Source of the DNA: Pseudomonas simiae
GTDB taxonomy: Bacteria > Pseudomonadota > Gammaproteobacteria > Pseudomonadales > Pseudomonadaceae
Direction: 5' to 3'
NCBI RefSeq assembly: GCF_900111895.1
Contig: NZ_FOKB01000001.1
Location: forward strand, 310,001 to 374,000
DNA length: 64,000 bases
Shown here one piece after another: positions 1 through 9,427 of the stretch (its first letter is position 1; each line of letters starts with the position of its first letter). The translations under genes and the position numbers were made by a program. Below the pieces are notes generated by a model that saw nothing but the letters and a program-made list of their open reading frames with translations, was not told the DNA's origin and made no database searches.

Positions 1-564
1 CCGCTGGGCGACCTGGATGAGCAGGTGGTCGCTACCGCGCCGAACCTGGAAAGTGCCGACGCTACGCCGCTGCGCACCGCCTCCGAGCGTTACGGCGCCG
101 ATGCCTTGCTGGCCGTGCATGCGCGCCAGGAAGGCAGTCAATGGCAAGCCAAATGGCGCTTGTGGCTGGGCGAGAAGAGCGAGCAGGGCACGGTTCAAGG
201 GGCTGACACCGGCGCCGTGGCCGATGCGGTGATGCTGGCGGTGAGCCAGAAGCTCGCGCCGCGCTTCGCGGTCAAGCCCGGCGTGAGCACCGAACAGTTG
301 CTGGAAGTACAGGGCATGACCCTGGAGCGTTATGCCGCACTGGGTCATCTGCTGGAGCCTTTTGGCGGTCAGCCGCAGTCAGTGGATGGCAATCGCATCG
401 TGTACCGCGTCAACGGCAGTGCCGATCAGTTGCGCACCCAGTTGAGCCTGGCCAAGTTGCAGGAGATTCCTGCGGGTGAGGCGCCGGTCCAGCAATCGGC
501 AGTGGATGGCGCGCAACCGGCAATGGCACCCGAGCCTCAGGCGCAATTGCGTTTTCGTTGGTAG
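1..564 (+). CDS. DUF2066 domain protein (5' end missing)
   Basis: The reading frame is open from the first base, so the true start lies upstream of the window; the visible part is about 187 residues. The sequence resembles the C-terminal half of the DUF2066 proteins that sit beside purM and hda in pseudomonads; I recognise the family but know of no assigned function. The stretch contains a segment rich in Gln and Ala and ends in a basic, aromatic tail (LRFRW). It is followed after 31 bases by the AI-2E family gene on the same strand, so the two are probably co-transcribed. Family call from sequence pattern and position; role unknown. Confidence 0.75.
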   Translation, partial: PLGDLDEQVVATAPNLESADATPLRTASERYGADALLAVHARQEGSQWQAKWRLWLGEKSEQGTVQGADTGAVADAVMLAVSQKLAPRFAVKPGVSTEQLLEVQGMTLERYAALGHLLEPFGGQPQSVDGNRIVYRVNGSADQLRTQLSLAKLQEIPAGEAPVQQSAVDGAQPAMAPEPQAQLRFRW

Positions 565-595
565 CAGTTTCTTCTTTATATAGATGGAGTGGTTT

Positions 596-1669
596 ATGGC
601 GGATACGCGTCGTTGGGTGTGGCTTGGCGGGATTGTCCTGCTGTGCGTCTTTGTATTCTTGCTGCATTCGATCCTGACGCCGTTCCTGGTCGCGTTGCTG
701 CTGGCCTATCTCTTCGATCCGGTGGTGGATCGTCTGGAGAAGGCCGGGCTGTCGCGTACCTGGGGCGTGGTGGCGGTGTTCGCGCTGTTTACCCTGATCA
801 TCACGGCGCTGGTGCTGGTACTGGTGCCGATGCTGGCCAAGCAGCTGTTCCGACTCTATGAGCTGGCGCCGCAGATGCTCGATTGGCTGCAGCACACGGC
901 GATGCCATGGGCCCAGGCCAAGCTGGGATTGGCGGATGGCTTCTGGAAGTTCGACAAGGTCAAGGCCGCGATCAGCGAGCACATGGGGCAGACCACCGAT
1001 ATCGTCGGCGTTGTACTAAGCCAAGCCACTGCGTCCAGCCTGGCGCTGATCGGTTGGCTGACCAATCTGGTACTGATCCCGGTGGTCGCGTTCTACCTGC
1101 TGCGCGACTGGGACCTCATGATGGCCAAGATCCGCAGCCTGCTGCCGCGTGACCGTGAGGAACGCATCGTCTCCCTCGCCGAAGAGTGCCACGAGGTATT
1201 GGGCGCCTTCGTGCGTGGCCAATTGCTGGTGATGTTGGCCCTGGGGATCATCTATGCGGCTGGCTTGATGGCCATCGGCCTGGAATTGGGCCTGCTGATT
1301 GGCCTGATCGCCGGCCTGGCTGCGATCGTGCCCTATATGGGCTTCGTGATTGGTATCGGCGCGGCACTGGTGGCCGGGCTGTTCCAGTTTGGTGGTGACT
1401 TGTACCCAATGTTGGGCATCGTGGCCGTGTTCATGGTCGGCCAGGCTCTGGAAGGCATGGTCCTGACGCCGCTGCTGGTCGGCGATCGGATTGGCCTGCA
1501 CCCGGTGGCAGTGATCTTTGCGATCCTGGCGGGCGGTGAGCTGTTTGGCTTTACGGGGATCTTGCTGGCGCTGCCGGTGGCGGCAGTGATCATGGTGCTG
1601 GTGCGCCATGTGCACGATTTGTACAAGGATTCGGATGTGTATACAGGGGTTGAAGACCCGGATCTGTAA
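596..1669 (+). CDS. AI-2E family transporter (PerM/YdiK-like membrane protein)
   Basis: A 357-residue polytopic membrane protein of the AI-2E transporter superfamily (PF01594). Several strongly hydrophobic segments are visible: two near the N-terminus (about residues 8-45), one around 60-80, and a cluster in the C-terminal half including the Gly/Leu-rich stretches that are typical of the family. The substrate of this member is unknown; relatives export autoinducer-2 or act as cation/proton antiporters. I chose ATG 596 rather than the in-frame ATG 584, because GGAG at 586-589 lies 6 bases before 596 while nothing like a ribosome site precedes 584. A strong intrinsic terminator follows at 1685-1720. 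Confidence 0.88.
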   Translation: MADTRRWVWLGGIVLLCVFVFLLHSILTPFLVALLLAYLFDPVVDRLEKAGLSRTWGVVAVFALFTLIITALVLVLVPMLAKQLFRLYELAPQMLDWLQHTAMPWAQAKLGLADGFWKFDKVKAAISEHMGQTTDIVGVVLSQATASSLALIGWLTNLVLIPVVAFYLLRDWDLMMAKIRSLLPRDREERIVSLAEECHEVLGAFVRGQLLVMLALGIIYAAGLMAIGLELGLLIGLIAGLAAIVPYMGFVIGIGAALVAGLFQFGGDLYPMLGIVAVFMVGQALEGMVLTPLLVGDRIGLHPVAVIFAILAGGELFGFTGILLALPVAAVIMVLVRHVHDLYKDSDVYTGVEDPDL

Positions 1670-1684
1670 CTTTGTCATCACAAG

Positions 1685-1720
1685 AAAAAATCGGAATCCG
1701 CTAAGGATTCCGATTTTTTT
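1685..1720 (+). terminator. bidirectional intrinsic terminator
   Basis: A perfect 11-base stem (AATCGGAATCC / GGATTCCGATT) with a 5-base loop is flanked by an A-run on the left and a T-run on the right. It ends the AI-2E gene and, read from the other strand, the convergent glycosyltransferase gene ending at 1775. Confidence 0.9.
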
Positions 1721-1774
1721 ATGCCTGTGGCTCTGAGCCCCGTCGTAGTTAAGAACGTCGCCGGACCGCAGTTT

Positions 1775-4700
1775 TCACGTTTTCAGCCAGGCGTTTCTCC
1801 ACGCCACCAGGTGTTCTTCCTTGAGTATCCAGTTCTTGAGCACCGCGCTACGCAGCGCGTCTCCGGCTCGAGCGCTGGCGTCCCGTTCGGTAAGGTGCTC
1901 GCGAATGGCGGCAATCCAGTCTTTAGGCGTGTTTCTGACCCGGGTCACCGGCAACTCACCGCTGTAACAACGAATATCCGAGCAAATCACCGGGAAACCA
2001 CAGGCGCCATATTCCAGTAACCGCAAATTGCTTTTGCAGGCATTGAAAAAGTTGTCTTCCAGCGGCGCCAAGGCCAGATCCAGGTTCAAACCGGCCAGCC
2101 GTGATGGGTACTTTTCGATTGTCACACCTTGGTGGAATTCGTGGACATAGGGGCGTAGTTCCGGTGGGCACATACCCATGAATACCCATTCCACATCCTG
2201 CGCCAGCTCGCGAACCACTTCGGCGATAACTCGCAGGTCGCCGCCGTGACTTGAACCACCGGCCCAGCCGACCCGTGGCTTGCGGCCTTGTTGGCGATGG
2301 CTGGTCAGATCGTTCCACCATGTGCCTGGCAGGCGGTTTTCCATCACGCGGATGTCTGCATTGAAGTGTTCCAGCGCATCGGCGAGCGGCTGGGTCGACA
2401 CCACCAGCCGGTCGCAGAGGCCGATAGCTTGTTTCAGACGGTTTGCGGTGTCTTTGGGAAACAACTGGCGACTTGCGTTGCCGGTGGGGACATCAAGAAT
2501 ATAGTCATCCAGTTCATAGACCTTGAACGCCTTGGAGAATGCTTTGGTGTTCTCGATAATCTCCAACTGAGGTGTAGTGAATTGCCGCTGGAAAATGATC
2601 GTATCCGGCGCATGGCGCTCCACTTCTACAGGTTGTAGTAGCCAGTCGCTGACCGCGCCCTCGATCAGCCCCGCTGCCTTCAGGGCAGCAAAAGGTTGGC
2701 GCACGCGGTAGTGCCCACTGCCGAAAAAATCGCCGGGGTAGCAAAGGGCGTAAGGCAATTGATGGCTGGCGAACGGATGCCAGCCCGCGTCGCTACGGCA
2801 TTCATAGGCAAATCCGCGGCCTTCCAGTGTCAGGTTGCGGTTATAGGCCGGGTCATTGGCGAGCTGCGGCAGCCAGCGCTGGTACATCACCGATTGCTCG
2901 CGTTTGAAGCGCTCGCGTTTGGCTTCCAGTCTGGTCGTGTCGACCTTGTTCTGACTGACGTTGGCTTCGTGCATCAGCAATGCATAAGGTGTCCAGACAA
3001 TCAGTTGCCCGGCTTGGCCCACTTTCAGGCAGAGGTCTACGTCGTTGAATGAAACCCCCAGGCTCGTCTCGTCCATTCCACCCACCTGGTGGTACAGGTC
3101 GGCACGGATCATCAGGCAGGCAGCGGTGACCGCGCTGTAGTTCTGGTCAACTTGCAAGCGATGAAGGTAGCCGTTGGACTGTATGGGGTCGCCGACAAAG
3201 GGGTGGTCCGCTACGCCGTGCAAACCGAGCACCACGCCCCCGTGCTGAATAGTCCCGTCGAGTAACAACAACTTGGCGCCGACTATCCCCACTTCCGGCC
3301 GCTGGGCGTGATGGAGCATGGCGCCGAGCCAGTCGCCATCAATGACCGCAGTGTCGTTGTTGAGGAGCACCAGGTATTCGCCACGGGCTTGGCTGGCGGC
3401 GTAGTTATTGATGGCTGAATAGTTGAACGGATGCGGGTAGCGCAGTATGCGTACCTTGGCGTTATTCAACTGCTCCATGCCCGTGAACCACTCACGGGCC
3501 TGCGCCGTTTCACTATTGTTGTCGATGATGATCAGTTCGTAGTTCGTGTAGCGGGTTTTCTCCATCACGCTTTCGATGCAGCGCATCAACATCGGCAGTT
3601 GGTCCTTGGTCGGGATCACGATGGACACCAATGGTTGCCCGGCGTGTTGGTAAATTACGCGATTGACCATCGGCAAAGGCCCCGTACGCATTTCATGAGC
3701 CACGTCCAAACGTTGCAAGTGCGCTTGGACTATAGCTGCCGAGTGTGCAATGACCTGAGGCTCGCCGAGCCACTGGCCGAAGTTGATCTGCTGGTGCACG
3801 AGCACATCCGCGAGGTGTCCGACGGTGCCTAGCCCGTGGGTTTCTATCAGCCGAAAGAGCAGGTCATGGGGCGCGAGTTCGGCGAAGGCGGGGTCGAAGC
3901 CATTGAGATTCAACGCTGACTCGCGACTGAATGCCAAGGCTCGGCCAACATAGGGATAACTACGCAGCAGGTCCAGATTAAGGTCAGGCTTGAACACCGG
4001 GTCTTGGTAACCGGTAGCGGTCAGCGAATCTTCATCGGTGTAGCACATGCTGATGCCCGGGTTAAGGGCGATGCCCTCTGCAAGCAATAGCAACGCGTGG
4101 GGATCAAGTCGGTCGCCGCCCCGTAGCAGGTAGCACCAGTCGACCTGGATGGCCTGAAGCAGCTCATTGAGCTGGCTGGGCCAGGACTCCGCCAGCGGTA
4201 GCCAGACCAAGTTATCGGCCGGTGTCATCCCGGCCGGCTCGCTGTTTGACAGCACCACGATGGCCGCCGCCTTGTAGAGTTGGCGGTTGATGCTTTCCAG
4301 GCTGGCACGTAGCTGCGCAATATCACCGGTAGTATCGGTCAACACCACCAATACGTCGGTGTGCTGTGGCCAGCCAGCCAGCCGTGTTGGCAAGCCTTCG
4401 AAGTCCGCGGTAGACAGTTGTCGGGTATCCAGCCATCGCCGATACTGGTCGATATTGCGCTGGTGTTTGCCTGCATTCGCCAGCACGCCGAAGAAGCGCT
4501 CGATAGCGTGTGCCAGCGTGCCGGTAAGCTGACCGCGTTCAGTGTCGAAATCTTTGCCGGTGAGGTTCATCCGTTCCAAGGGGGCCAACGCTTCAATGCG
4601 TACAAAGAACATGGAGCCGGCAAAAAAATCCGCATCGTCGATTCGTTGTGAATCAATCCCGGCGCGTTCGGCCAGGGCCAGCAGGCGCTGACGGTCTTCT

Positions 4701-6118
4701 TCTTCAAGGTCCTGAGTGACTTGCGCCCGGTAAGGCTCTGTGCCGAGCAGTGGATGGTGCGATGGGGCGGCAAGATATTCTACCGACTGCCGGAATCGCA
4801 CAGGGCTGAGCAAATCATCGAAAAGGTCATGTGCCCAGGAGCTCTCGGTGCCCATATGGGCCGAGCGTTTGGTGTGCAGCTTGACCAGCGTGGTGATGTT
4901 GTCGGCACGCAAGTTCGCAAGTACGTGGAGGAATGGCAGGGCATCCCTACCGTGATCGGGCACCCGATAGAGCGAGTATTTCAAACCGCTGACGGCGAGG
5001 TGGCTGTGTACGGTGTCTTCCAGGCCGGCTACGCACGTTACGTATAGATGCAGGCGTTCATGCAGCAGGACCAGGCGGCGCAAAATGTCTAGCAGCACAC
5101 CTGGAAGATACACATGGATCACCACGCCAATGGGAGGCTCGCCGTCTTCGAGAACGGGCTGCTCGGCGACAAGTACTTCGCACTCGCCGACAAGCGGGGC
5201 GGCACTGTGCGAGGTAATGAGTGGCTGGAAATCGCAAGCCAGGTAGGCGCCCTGTACATGAAACAGCTCAAAGGCCTCAGGGGCTGACAAGGGGGCACGT
5301 CGCACCTGCGATGAAGGCTGCGGGTTGTAGAGCCCCAGTGCGTGGATCTGGCGGGTGAAATTGGCGAGGCCCTGATCGAACAGATCCTGCATATCTGGCT
5401 GGTTCTGGCGTTGCTCGGCATGCCGGCGAAAGAGTGACAGGGGCTCCTGTATGAAAGCGAGATGGCCGTGTTGCAGCAGGTTCACAAACATGGCCAAGTC
5501 GTTAATGGCACGAATAACGACGCCGCCCAAAGCGCAGATATGTGGCGCTTTGTCGATCAGTTGGGCGCGACGAAACATCACTGTGCTAGGTTCGCCAATG
5601 AAATTGACAGGCCAGTCGCACAGTAGCGAAATGAGGTCTGCACCCTGCAGGCAGGCGTCTTTGTCGAATACTTCACACGTCTGGAGGATGTCAGGCAGTG
5701 GCTCGTCTTCGGTTCCAATCAGTCGGCGCCGTGAAGTGACCAGCGAGATATCGTTACGTGCCTCAAGCACGGCGGCAAGGCGCTCGACGCAATTGGGCAG
5801 CAACAGATCGTCGTCATTGAGAAACTTGATGTATTCGCCCCGGGATTCTTCCAGGCAGCGACTGAGGTTGAGCTGGCCACCCAACTGCTGTTCGTTGTGC
5901 AGGTAGCGCACCGGCACTGCGGTCTGTGCAGCAAGACGCTCGGTGATCAGGCGGATGCCGTCGTCACGACAATCGTCTGTGATCACTATCTCCAGATTCG
6001 CGTAGCTCTGGTTCAGTGCGCTACTCAGCGCGGCCTCGAAGAACCGCGGGTTATAGGCAGGTATCGCAATGCTGACCAGCGGTAAGCGGCTGGTCGGGAG
6101 GGTATTGGTCATGCTCAC
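1775..6118 (-). CDS. giant multi-domain glycosyltransferase (GT2 + RgpF-like + tandem GT2 + GT4-like)
   Basis: This 1447-residue protein strings several glycan-building domains together. The N-terminal GT2 domain starts at about residue 13 (PLVSIAIPAYN) and has the acidic NDDD nucleotide-sugar motif near 100. A rhamnan-synthesis F-like domain (PF05045 type) covers roughly 325-575, with VKLHTKRS and the ADFFAGSMFF block. A divergent GT2-like domain with a YTDED motif covers about 590-820. A canonical GT2 (PLVSIVIPTKD, LLNNDTAV) lies at about 830-1060. A GT4/GT1-like C-terminal domain follows from about 1130, with GWAGGSSHGGD and RLLEYGACGFPV. It probably adds several sugars to a surface polysaccharide or protein; substrate unknown. 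GTG 6118 overlaps the upstream gene's stop (GTGA); ATG 6112 is an alternative start. Last gene of the island. Confidence 0.85.
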   Translation of the reverse strand: MSMTNTLPTSRLPLVSIAIPAYNPRFFEAALSSALNQSYANLEIVITDDCRDDGIRLITERLAAQTAVPVRYLHNEQQLGGQLNLSRCLEESRGEYIKFLNDDDLLLPNCVERLAAVLEARNDISLVTSRRRLIGTEDEPLPDILQTCEVFDKDACLQGADLISLLCDWPVNFIGEPSTVMFRRAQLIDKAPHICALGGVVIRAINDLAMFVNLLQHGHLAFIQEPLSLFRRHAEQRQNQPDMQDLFDQGLANFTRQIHALGLYNPQPSSQVRRAPLSAPEAFELFHVQGAYLACDFQPLITSHSAAPLVGECEVLVAEQPVLEDGEPPIGVVIHVYLPGVLLDILRRLVLLHERLHLYVTCVAGLEDTVHSHLAVSGLKYSLYRVPDHGRDALPFLHVLANLRADNITTLVKLHTKRSAHMGTESSWAHDLFDDLLSPVRFRQSVEYLAAPSHHPLLGTEPYRAQVTQDLEEEDRQRLLALAERAGIDSQRIDDADFFAGSMFFVRIEALAPLERMNLTGKDFDTERGQLTGTLAHAIERFFGVLANAGKHQRNIDQYRRWLDTRQLSTADFEGLPTRLAGWPQHTDVLVVLTDTTGDIAQLRASLESINRQLYKAAAIVVLSNSEPAGMTPADNLVWLPLAESWPSQLNELLQAIQVDWCYLLRGGDRLDPHALLLLAEGIALNPGISMCYTDEDSLTATGYQDPVFKPDLNLDLLRSYPYVGRALAFSRESALNLNGFDPAFAELAPHDLLFRLIETHGLGTVGHLADVLVHQQINFGQWLGEPQVIAHSAAIVQAHLQRLDVAHEMRTGPLPMVNRVIYQHAGQPLVSIVIPTKDQLPMLMRCIESVMEKTRYTNYELIIIDNNSETAQAREWFTGMEQLNNAKVRILRYPHPFNYSAINNYAASQARGEYLVLLNNDTAVIDGDWLGAMLHHAQRPEVGIVGAKLLLLDGTIQHGGVVLGLHGVADHPFVGDPIQSNGYLHRLQVDQNYSAVTAACLMIRADLYHQVGGMDETSLGVSFNDVDLCLKVGQAGQLIVWTPYALLMHEANVSQNKVDTTRLEAKRERFKREQSVMYQRWLPQLANDPAYNRNLTLEGRGFAYECRSDAGWHPFASHQLPYALCYPGDFFGSGHYRVRQPFAALKAAGLIEGAVSDWLLQPVEVERHAPDTIIFQRQFTTPQLEIIENTKAFSKAFKVYELDDYILDVPTGNASRQLFPKDTANRLKQAIGLCDRLVVSTQPLADALEHFNADIRVMENRLPGTWWNDLTSHRQQGRKPRVGWAGGSSHGGDLRVIAEVVRELAQDVEWVFMGMCPPELRPYVHEFHQGVTIEKYPSRLAGLNLDLALAPLEDNFFNACKSNLRLLEYGACGFPVICSDIRCYSGELPVTRVRNTPKDWIAAIREHLTERDASARAGDALRSAVLKNWILKEEHLVAWRNAWLKT

Positions 6119-6906
6119 ACCAACTTGAACAGGGGGCGAAGGTAGAACTCGCTGAGGCCGCCTTCACGGCCGAGGCGATCACAGGTTTCAGCTTGAGCGA
6201 GGGCGCCGGGGCTATCGAACAGCTCGATTTTCCGTGTGTGCGGGTCCAATACCAACCCGATGTGTTCGATCTCCCAGCCGGTGCCTCTCAGTGCTGCATC
6301 GACGTAAGCGAGTTTTTCGGCCAGTACATTGCGACCCGCCACGGGTTGCGCGGTGTCGCCACCCCAATTGAAACCCATCTGGTAGAGGAGGCAGTCGGCT
6401 GACGGGCGAAGCGCCTTCAGAAAACCCTGGATATAACCTTGCAGGGCATGTTTGTCGGGCACAAGCGCGGCATCGAAATCGACTCCTGCATGATGTAATA
6501 CGTTGAACAACAACAACGTATCGAAATGCCCCGGCATCGCCTGCGCGACTGCGTAGTCGAGGGCTTGCTGTACGACCTCGACGTTGTTCAAATCGAACTC
6601 GACGCTCAAGGCGCGAATAAAGTTGGCGCTGGTCTCGTCCAGCTCCCAGGCAACGCAGTGGCTGCTGGGGTAAGTATGAGCGAGGGTGGTGCTGAATAGT
6701 CCGGTATTGGCGCCGACATCCAGCAGCCGTTGGCCGCTGAAGTCGAAGTGCGCTTCCAGGTATTCCAGGCGGCCGTGGTCGGCACGCCAACGCGGGTTCA
6801 CCGGTACGTCAAAGCCTAGTCGTTCTGTCACGAAAGCAGGCAGCGGTTGGTAACAGGCGTGTTTCCCGGAGTGCATATACAGCGCCAGTAGTTGTTCTTT
6901 GGTCAT
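6115..6906 (-). CDS. class I SAM-dependent methyltransferase
   Basis: A 263-residue cytoplasmic methyltransferase with a Rossmann fold. Motif I is LLDVGANTG at residues 61-69, followed by an acidic WELDE segment where the family binds the ribose of S-adenosylmethionine, and LLLFNVLHH at the post-motif position. By context the acceptor is probably a sugar or an activated sugar intermediate, but the sequence does not say which. ATG 6906 overlaps the stop of the ATP-grasp gene (ATGA), so the pair is translationally coupled, and the stop overlaps the start of the glycosyltransferase. It resembles FkbM/TylF-type sugar methyltransferases only in general layout. Confidence 0.82.
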   Translation of the reverse strand: MTKEQLLALYMHSGKHACYQPLPAFVTERLGFDVPVNPRWRADHGRLEYLEAHFDFSGQRLLDVGANTGLFSTTLAHTYPSSHCVAWELDETSANFIRALSVEFDLNNVEVVQQALDYAVAQAMPGHFDTLLLFNVLHHAGVDFDAALVPDKHALQGYIQGFLKALRPSADCLLYQMGFNWGGDTAQPVAGRNVLAEKLAYVDAALRGTGWEIEHIGLVLDPHTRKIELFDSPGALAQAETCDRLGREGGLSEFYLRPLFKLV

Positions 6907-8048
6907 TGGCGTTTGCCTGAACGAAGGAATTCGAAGAAGAACAGCCTCAGGCTGTCAGTGGCGAACCAGATGTCATAGCGCGGCAGCCAACAGCAGGCCT
7001 TGAGCAGCCAGCTGCGAGCGCCGGCGAAAAAGCGCATGTCACTGCGTGGCTGTCCGACAAAGCCGCCGAGCCAGAGGTACTTGTCCCGTTGCCAGACGCC
7101 TAGAAAACGCTGTTGCGCGGCCATTTGCGGCGTCTGGTGCCGATCTTGCACCAACCAGCTGGCGCGGAAGCCATTTTCAAGCGCCAGTTGCATCGGCCCC
7201 CAAAGGCGTGGGTTTGCCTCGATGATGAAGTGTTGGCCGGCGCTTTCCATCACCTCAAACATGATGAAGCCGCAATAGTGATGCTGTTCAAGCAATGCCC
7301 GCAGGCGCTGGTCGGTATTTGTATCGGGGCAGCGCACCAGCTCGGCGGCAACCATCGATTTGCCTGCCGCCTGCTGGGCGATGTTGCGTTGATAGAGCGC
7401 GACGACACCCGCGTCGTTGCGGAAATAGAGATAGTAAAAACTTTGTCCGTCTATATAGCGTTGAATGAGGTAGCGTGCGGCATCGTAGTGGCGTGCATGT
7501 TCAGCATACTCGGCAGCACTACGCACCAGCAGCGGGTAAAGGCGCTGGCCATGGGGGCCGCTTTCGACCCTGGGCTTGAGCACAAAGGGCAACTGGCCTT
7601 CAGACAATTGCTCGATTTGCGCGGGTATTTTCAGGCCGACGACTTTTGCCGCCGCCAAGAGTTTTTCCTTATCGGAAAACAGATGGTAAATAGCCGGGCT
7701 GACAGATATACCCTGGATGCCTTCCAGGGATAACCAGTCTTGCATGCCCATCAGCAGACGGTTTATCGACTCGGCGCTCGGGGCGATGGTCAGCGGGCGT
7801 GTGGGGTGGCTGGCCTTGATGTCGAGCAGTAGGCGCTTGAATTCATTTTCATCAAGGGCATCCTGAGTGCGTTGTGCAAACAGGTAGCGGCGAAGGCGTG
7901 TGCGATATAGCGCATCTTGAGTGTTGCGTGTGATTAAGACGAAGTCGATGCGGTCGCGCTGAAGGGAGCGACAAAAAGCGCCGACCGCGCGCTCGTTGGC
8001 CCCGGTGAATATGATCACCAAAGGCTTTTCAGCGGGTGTCATCGTCAT
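6903..8048 (-). CDS. ATP-grasp domain protein (carboxylate-amine ligase type)
   Basis: A 381-residue soluble protein of the ATP-grasp superfamily, closest in pattern to CarB-like members. Visible landmarks are the ATP-contacting lysine in FVLKPR (K158), a short Gly/His loop after it, and the Mg-binding segment IIEANPR at 275-281. ATP-grasp enzymes activate a carboxylate as an acyl phosphate and join it to an amine or thiol. In an island with a sugar aminotransferase, the simplest inference is amide formation on an amino sugar, which would replace the usual CoA-dependent N-acyltransferase. Start ATG 8048 overlaps the aminotransferase stop (ATGA). The C-terminal 60 residues are aromatic and basic and may lie near the membrane. 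Confidence 0.8.
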   Translation of the reverse strand: MTMTPAEKPLVIIFTGANERAVGAFCRSLQRDRIDFVLITRNTQDALYRTRLRRYLFAQRTQDALDENEFKRLLLDIKASHPTRPLTIAPSAESINRLLMGMQDWLSLEGIQGISVSPAIYHLFSDKEKLLAAAKVVGLKIPAQIEQLSEGQLPFVLKPRVESGPHGQRLYPLLVRSAAEYAEHARHYDAARYLIQRYIDGQSFYYLYFRNDAGVVALYQRNIAQQAAGKSMVAAELVRCPDTNTDQRLRALLEQHHYCGFIMFEVMESAGQHFIIEANPRLWGPMQLALENGFRASWLVQDRHQTPQMAAQQRFLGVWQRDKYLWLGGFVGQPRSDMRFFAGARSWLLKACCWLPRYDIWFATDSLRLFFFEFLRSGKRQ

Positions 8049-9169
8049 CGCGCAGCCAGTTGTTCAGCGAGCAATTCGGCCAGGCATTCTATGACTCTAT
8101 CCACGCATTGATCGCTGAGTGAAAGATGAAACGGCAATCCCAGCAAACGCTCCGCTAATTGGTCAACCACTGGCAGCGGGCCAGCCGTATAGGCTTGGAA
8201 AGCGGGGTGGCCATGCAGCGGAGGGCAGTACCAGCGCCGGGTTTCGATGTCTTTGCCCAGCAGGCGCAACTGAATATCTACACCGCGTAACCCCGCGGGC
8301 AGCATTACGGGCATCAGGCTGTACACGCCATCGACGGGCTTGGACTGGAGTTTCAGTGCAGGGATTTTTTCATTTAGGCGTTCTACGTAGCGTTGATGCA
8401 AATTGCGTCGTGCTTCTGCGACAGTTGGCCAATTGTCCATCGCGGCCAGTGCGACGGCGGCGTGGTATTCGCTCATCTTGCCGTTCTCGCCGGCCTCGAA
8501 GACCAGGCCTCCACTCTGTGCATCGATGCCGAAGTTACTTAATGCTCGCATGCTTTGGGCGTAGGCGTGGTGGCGCGAAGCCACGAAACCACCTTCACCT
8601 CCCCCTAGGGATTTGGTGGCGTGCAGGCTGAAGGCGACTTTGGTCGTCAGTCCAATCTGCTGGTTACCCCAGGCGCCTGCGGCATCGACGACCACCGGAA
8701 TTCCGGTTTCGGCACTAAAAAGATCCCAGCCAGCGACATCTTGAGCGCAACCGTACGTGGACACCGGCATCACTGCATCGAAGGGCACTTCGGCCAGCAC
8801 TGCGCGTGCTATGGCGGGGGTCAGCAACCAATTGTCAGGATCGACGTCGCTGATAAGCGGCGTGAGTCCGGCCCGGATGATTGCGGTAGCCGTGGCAACG
8901 AACGTCAATCCGGGTACCAATACGCGGCCGCTCTTGCGAAGCTTCAGGGCTTCCAATGCAATTTGCAGCGCACACGTACCATTCGCCATAGACACAACAT
9001 GGACTTGCGCGGGCTCGCGACTGAAAGAGCGCGATAGCCGGCCCTCTAGCTCATTGACCAGCGGGCCGAAGTTGGTGTACCAGCGGTTTTCATCGATTTG
9101 CTTCCAGTACGCAAGAATCTGCTCGACTTTGGGCATTTCCGGAACGAGCAGCTTGATGATGTTTTTCAT
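8045..9169 (-). CDS. DegT/DnrJ/EryC1/StrS sugar aminotransferase
   Basis: A 374-residue PLP enzyme of the nucleotide-sugar aminotransferase family. The diagnostic NFGPL motif sits at 33-37, and the PLP-binding lysine is K186 in HATKSLGGGEGG. The expected reaction is transamination of a 3- or 4-keto-6-deoxy nucleotide sugar to an amino sugar, as in VioA, PglE or WecE. Start: the frame extends upstream to 9280, but family proteins begin a few residues before the conserved IDENRWYTNFGP block, so I place the start at ATG 9169. No strong ribosome site is visible there. First gene of a four-gene overlapping operon; divergent from hda. No dehydratase gene for the keto sugar is present nearby, so the precursor must come from elsewhere. 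Confidence 0.85.
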   Translation of the reverse strand: MKNIIKLLVPEMPKVEQILAYWKQIDENRWYTNFGPLVNELEGRLSRSFSREPAQVHVVSMANGTCALQIALEALKLRKSGRVLVPGLTFVATATAIIRAGLTPLISDVDPDNWLLTPAIARAVLAEVPFDAVMPVSTYGCAQDVAGWDLFSAETGIPVVVDAAGAWGNQQIGLTTKVAFSLHATKSLGGGEGGFVASRHHAYAQSMRALSNFGIDAQSGGLVFEAGENGKMSEYHAAVALAAMDNWPTVAEARRNLHQRYVERLNEKIPALKLQSKPVDGVYSLMPVMLPAGLRGVDIQLRLLGKDIETRRWYCPPLHGHPAFQAYTAGPLPVVDQLAERLLGLPFHLSLSDQCVDRVIECLAELLAEQLAAR

Positions 9170-9427
9170 GGTACGCACAACCGTCAATGAAATGTCGTTC
9201 TTGGCAATATGACGAGGCGAAGCAGGAAACATACCAATTTGGTAAAGGGTCGGCTTGGTGGGTTCGCGGTTCTGCGGCATCGAACAATTTGCATAAAACC
9301 AACAAGTTAACGCAAACCTTTGATTTTGCTTGGGGTCTGTTGCATTGTGCGCCCGGCGTCACGGGTATAAACTTTGCAAACTTTACACAGAGGCCACTAA
9401 CGGTTCGTTTGGAGCCGTTCAGTCAGC

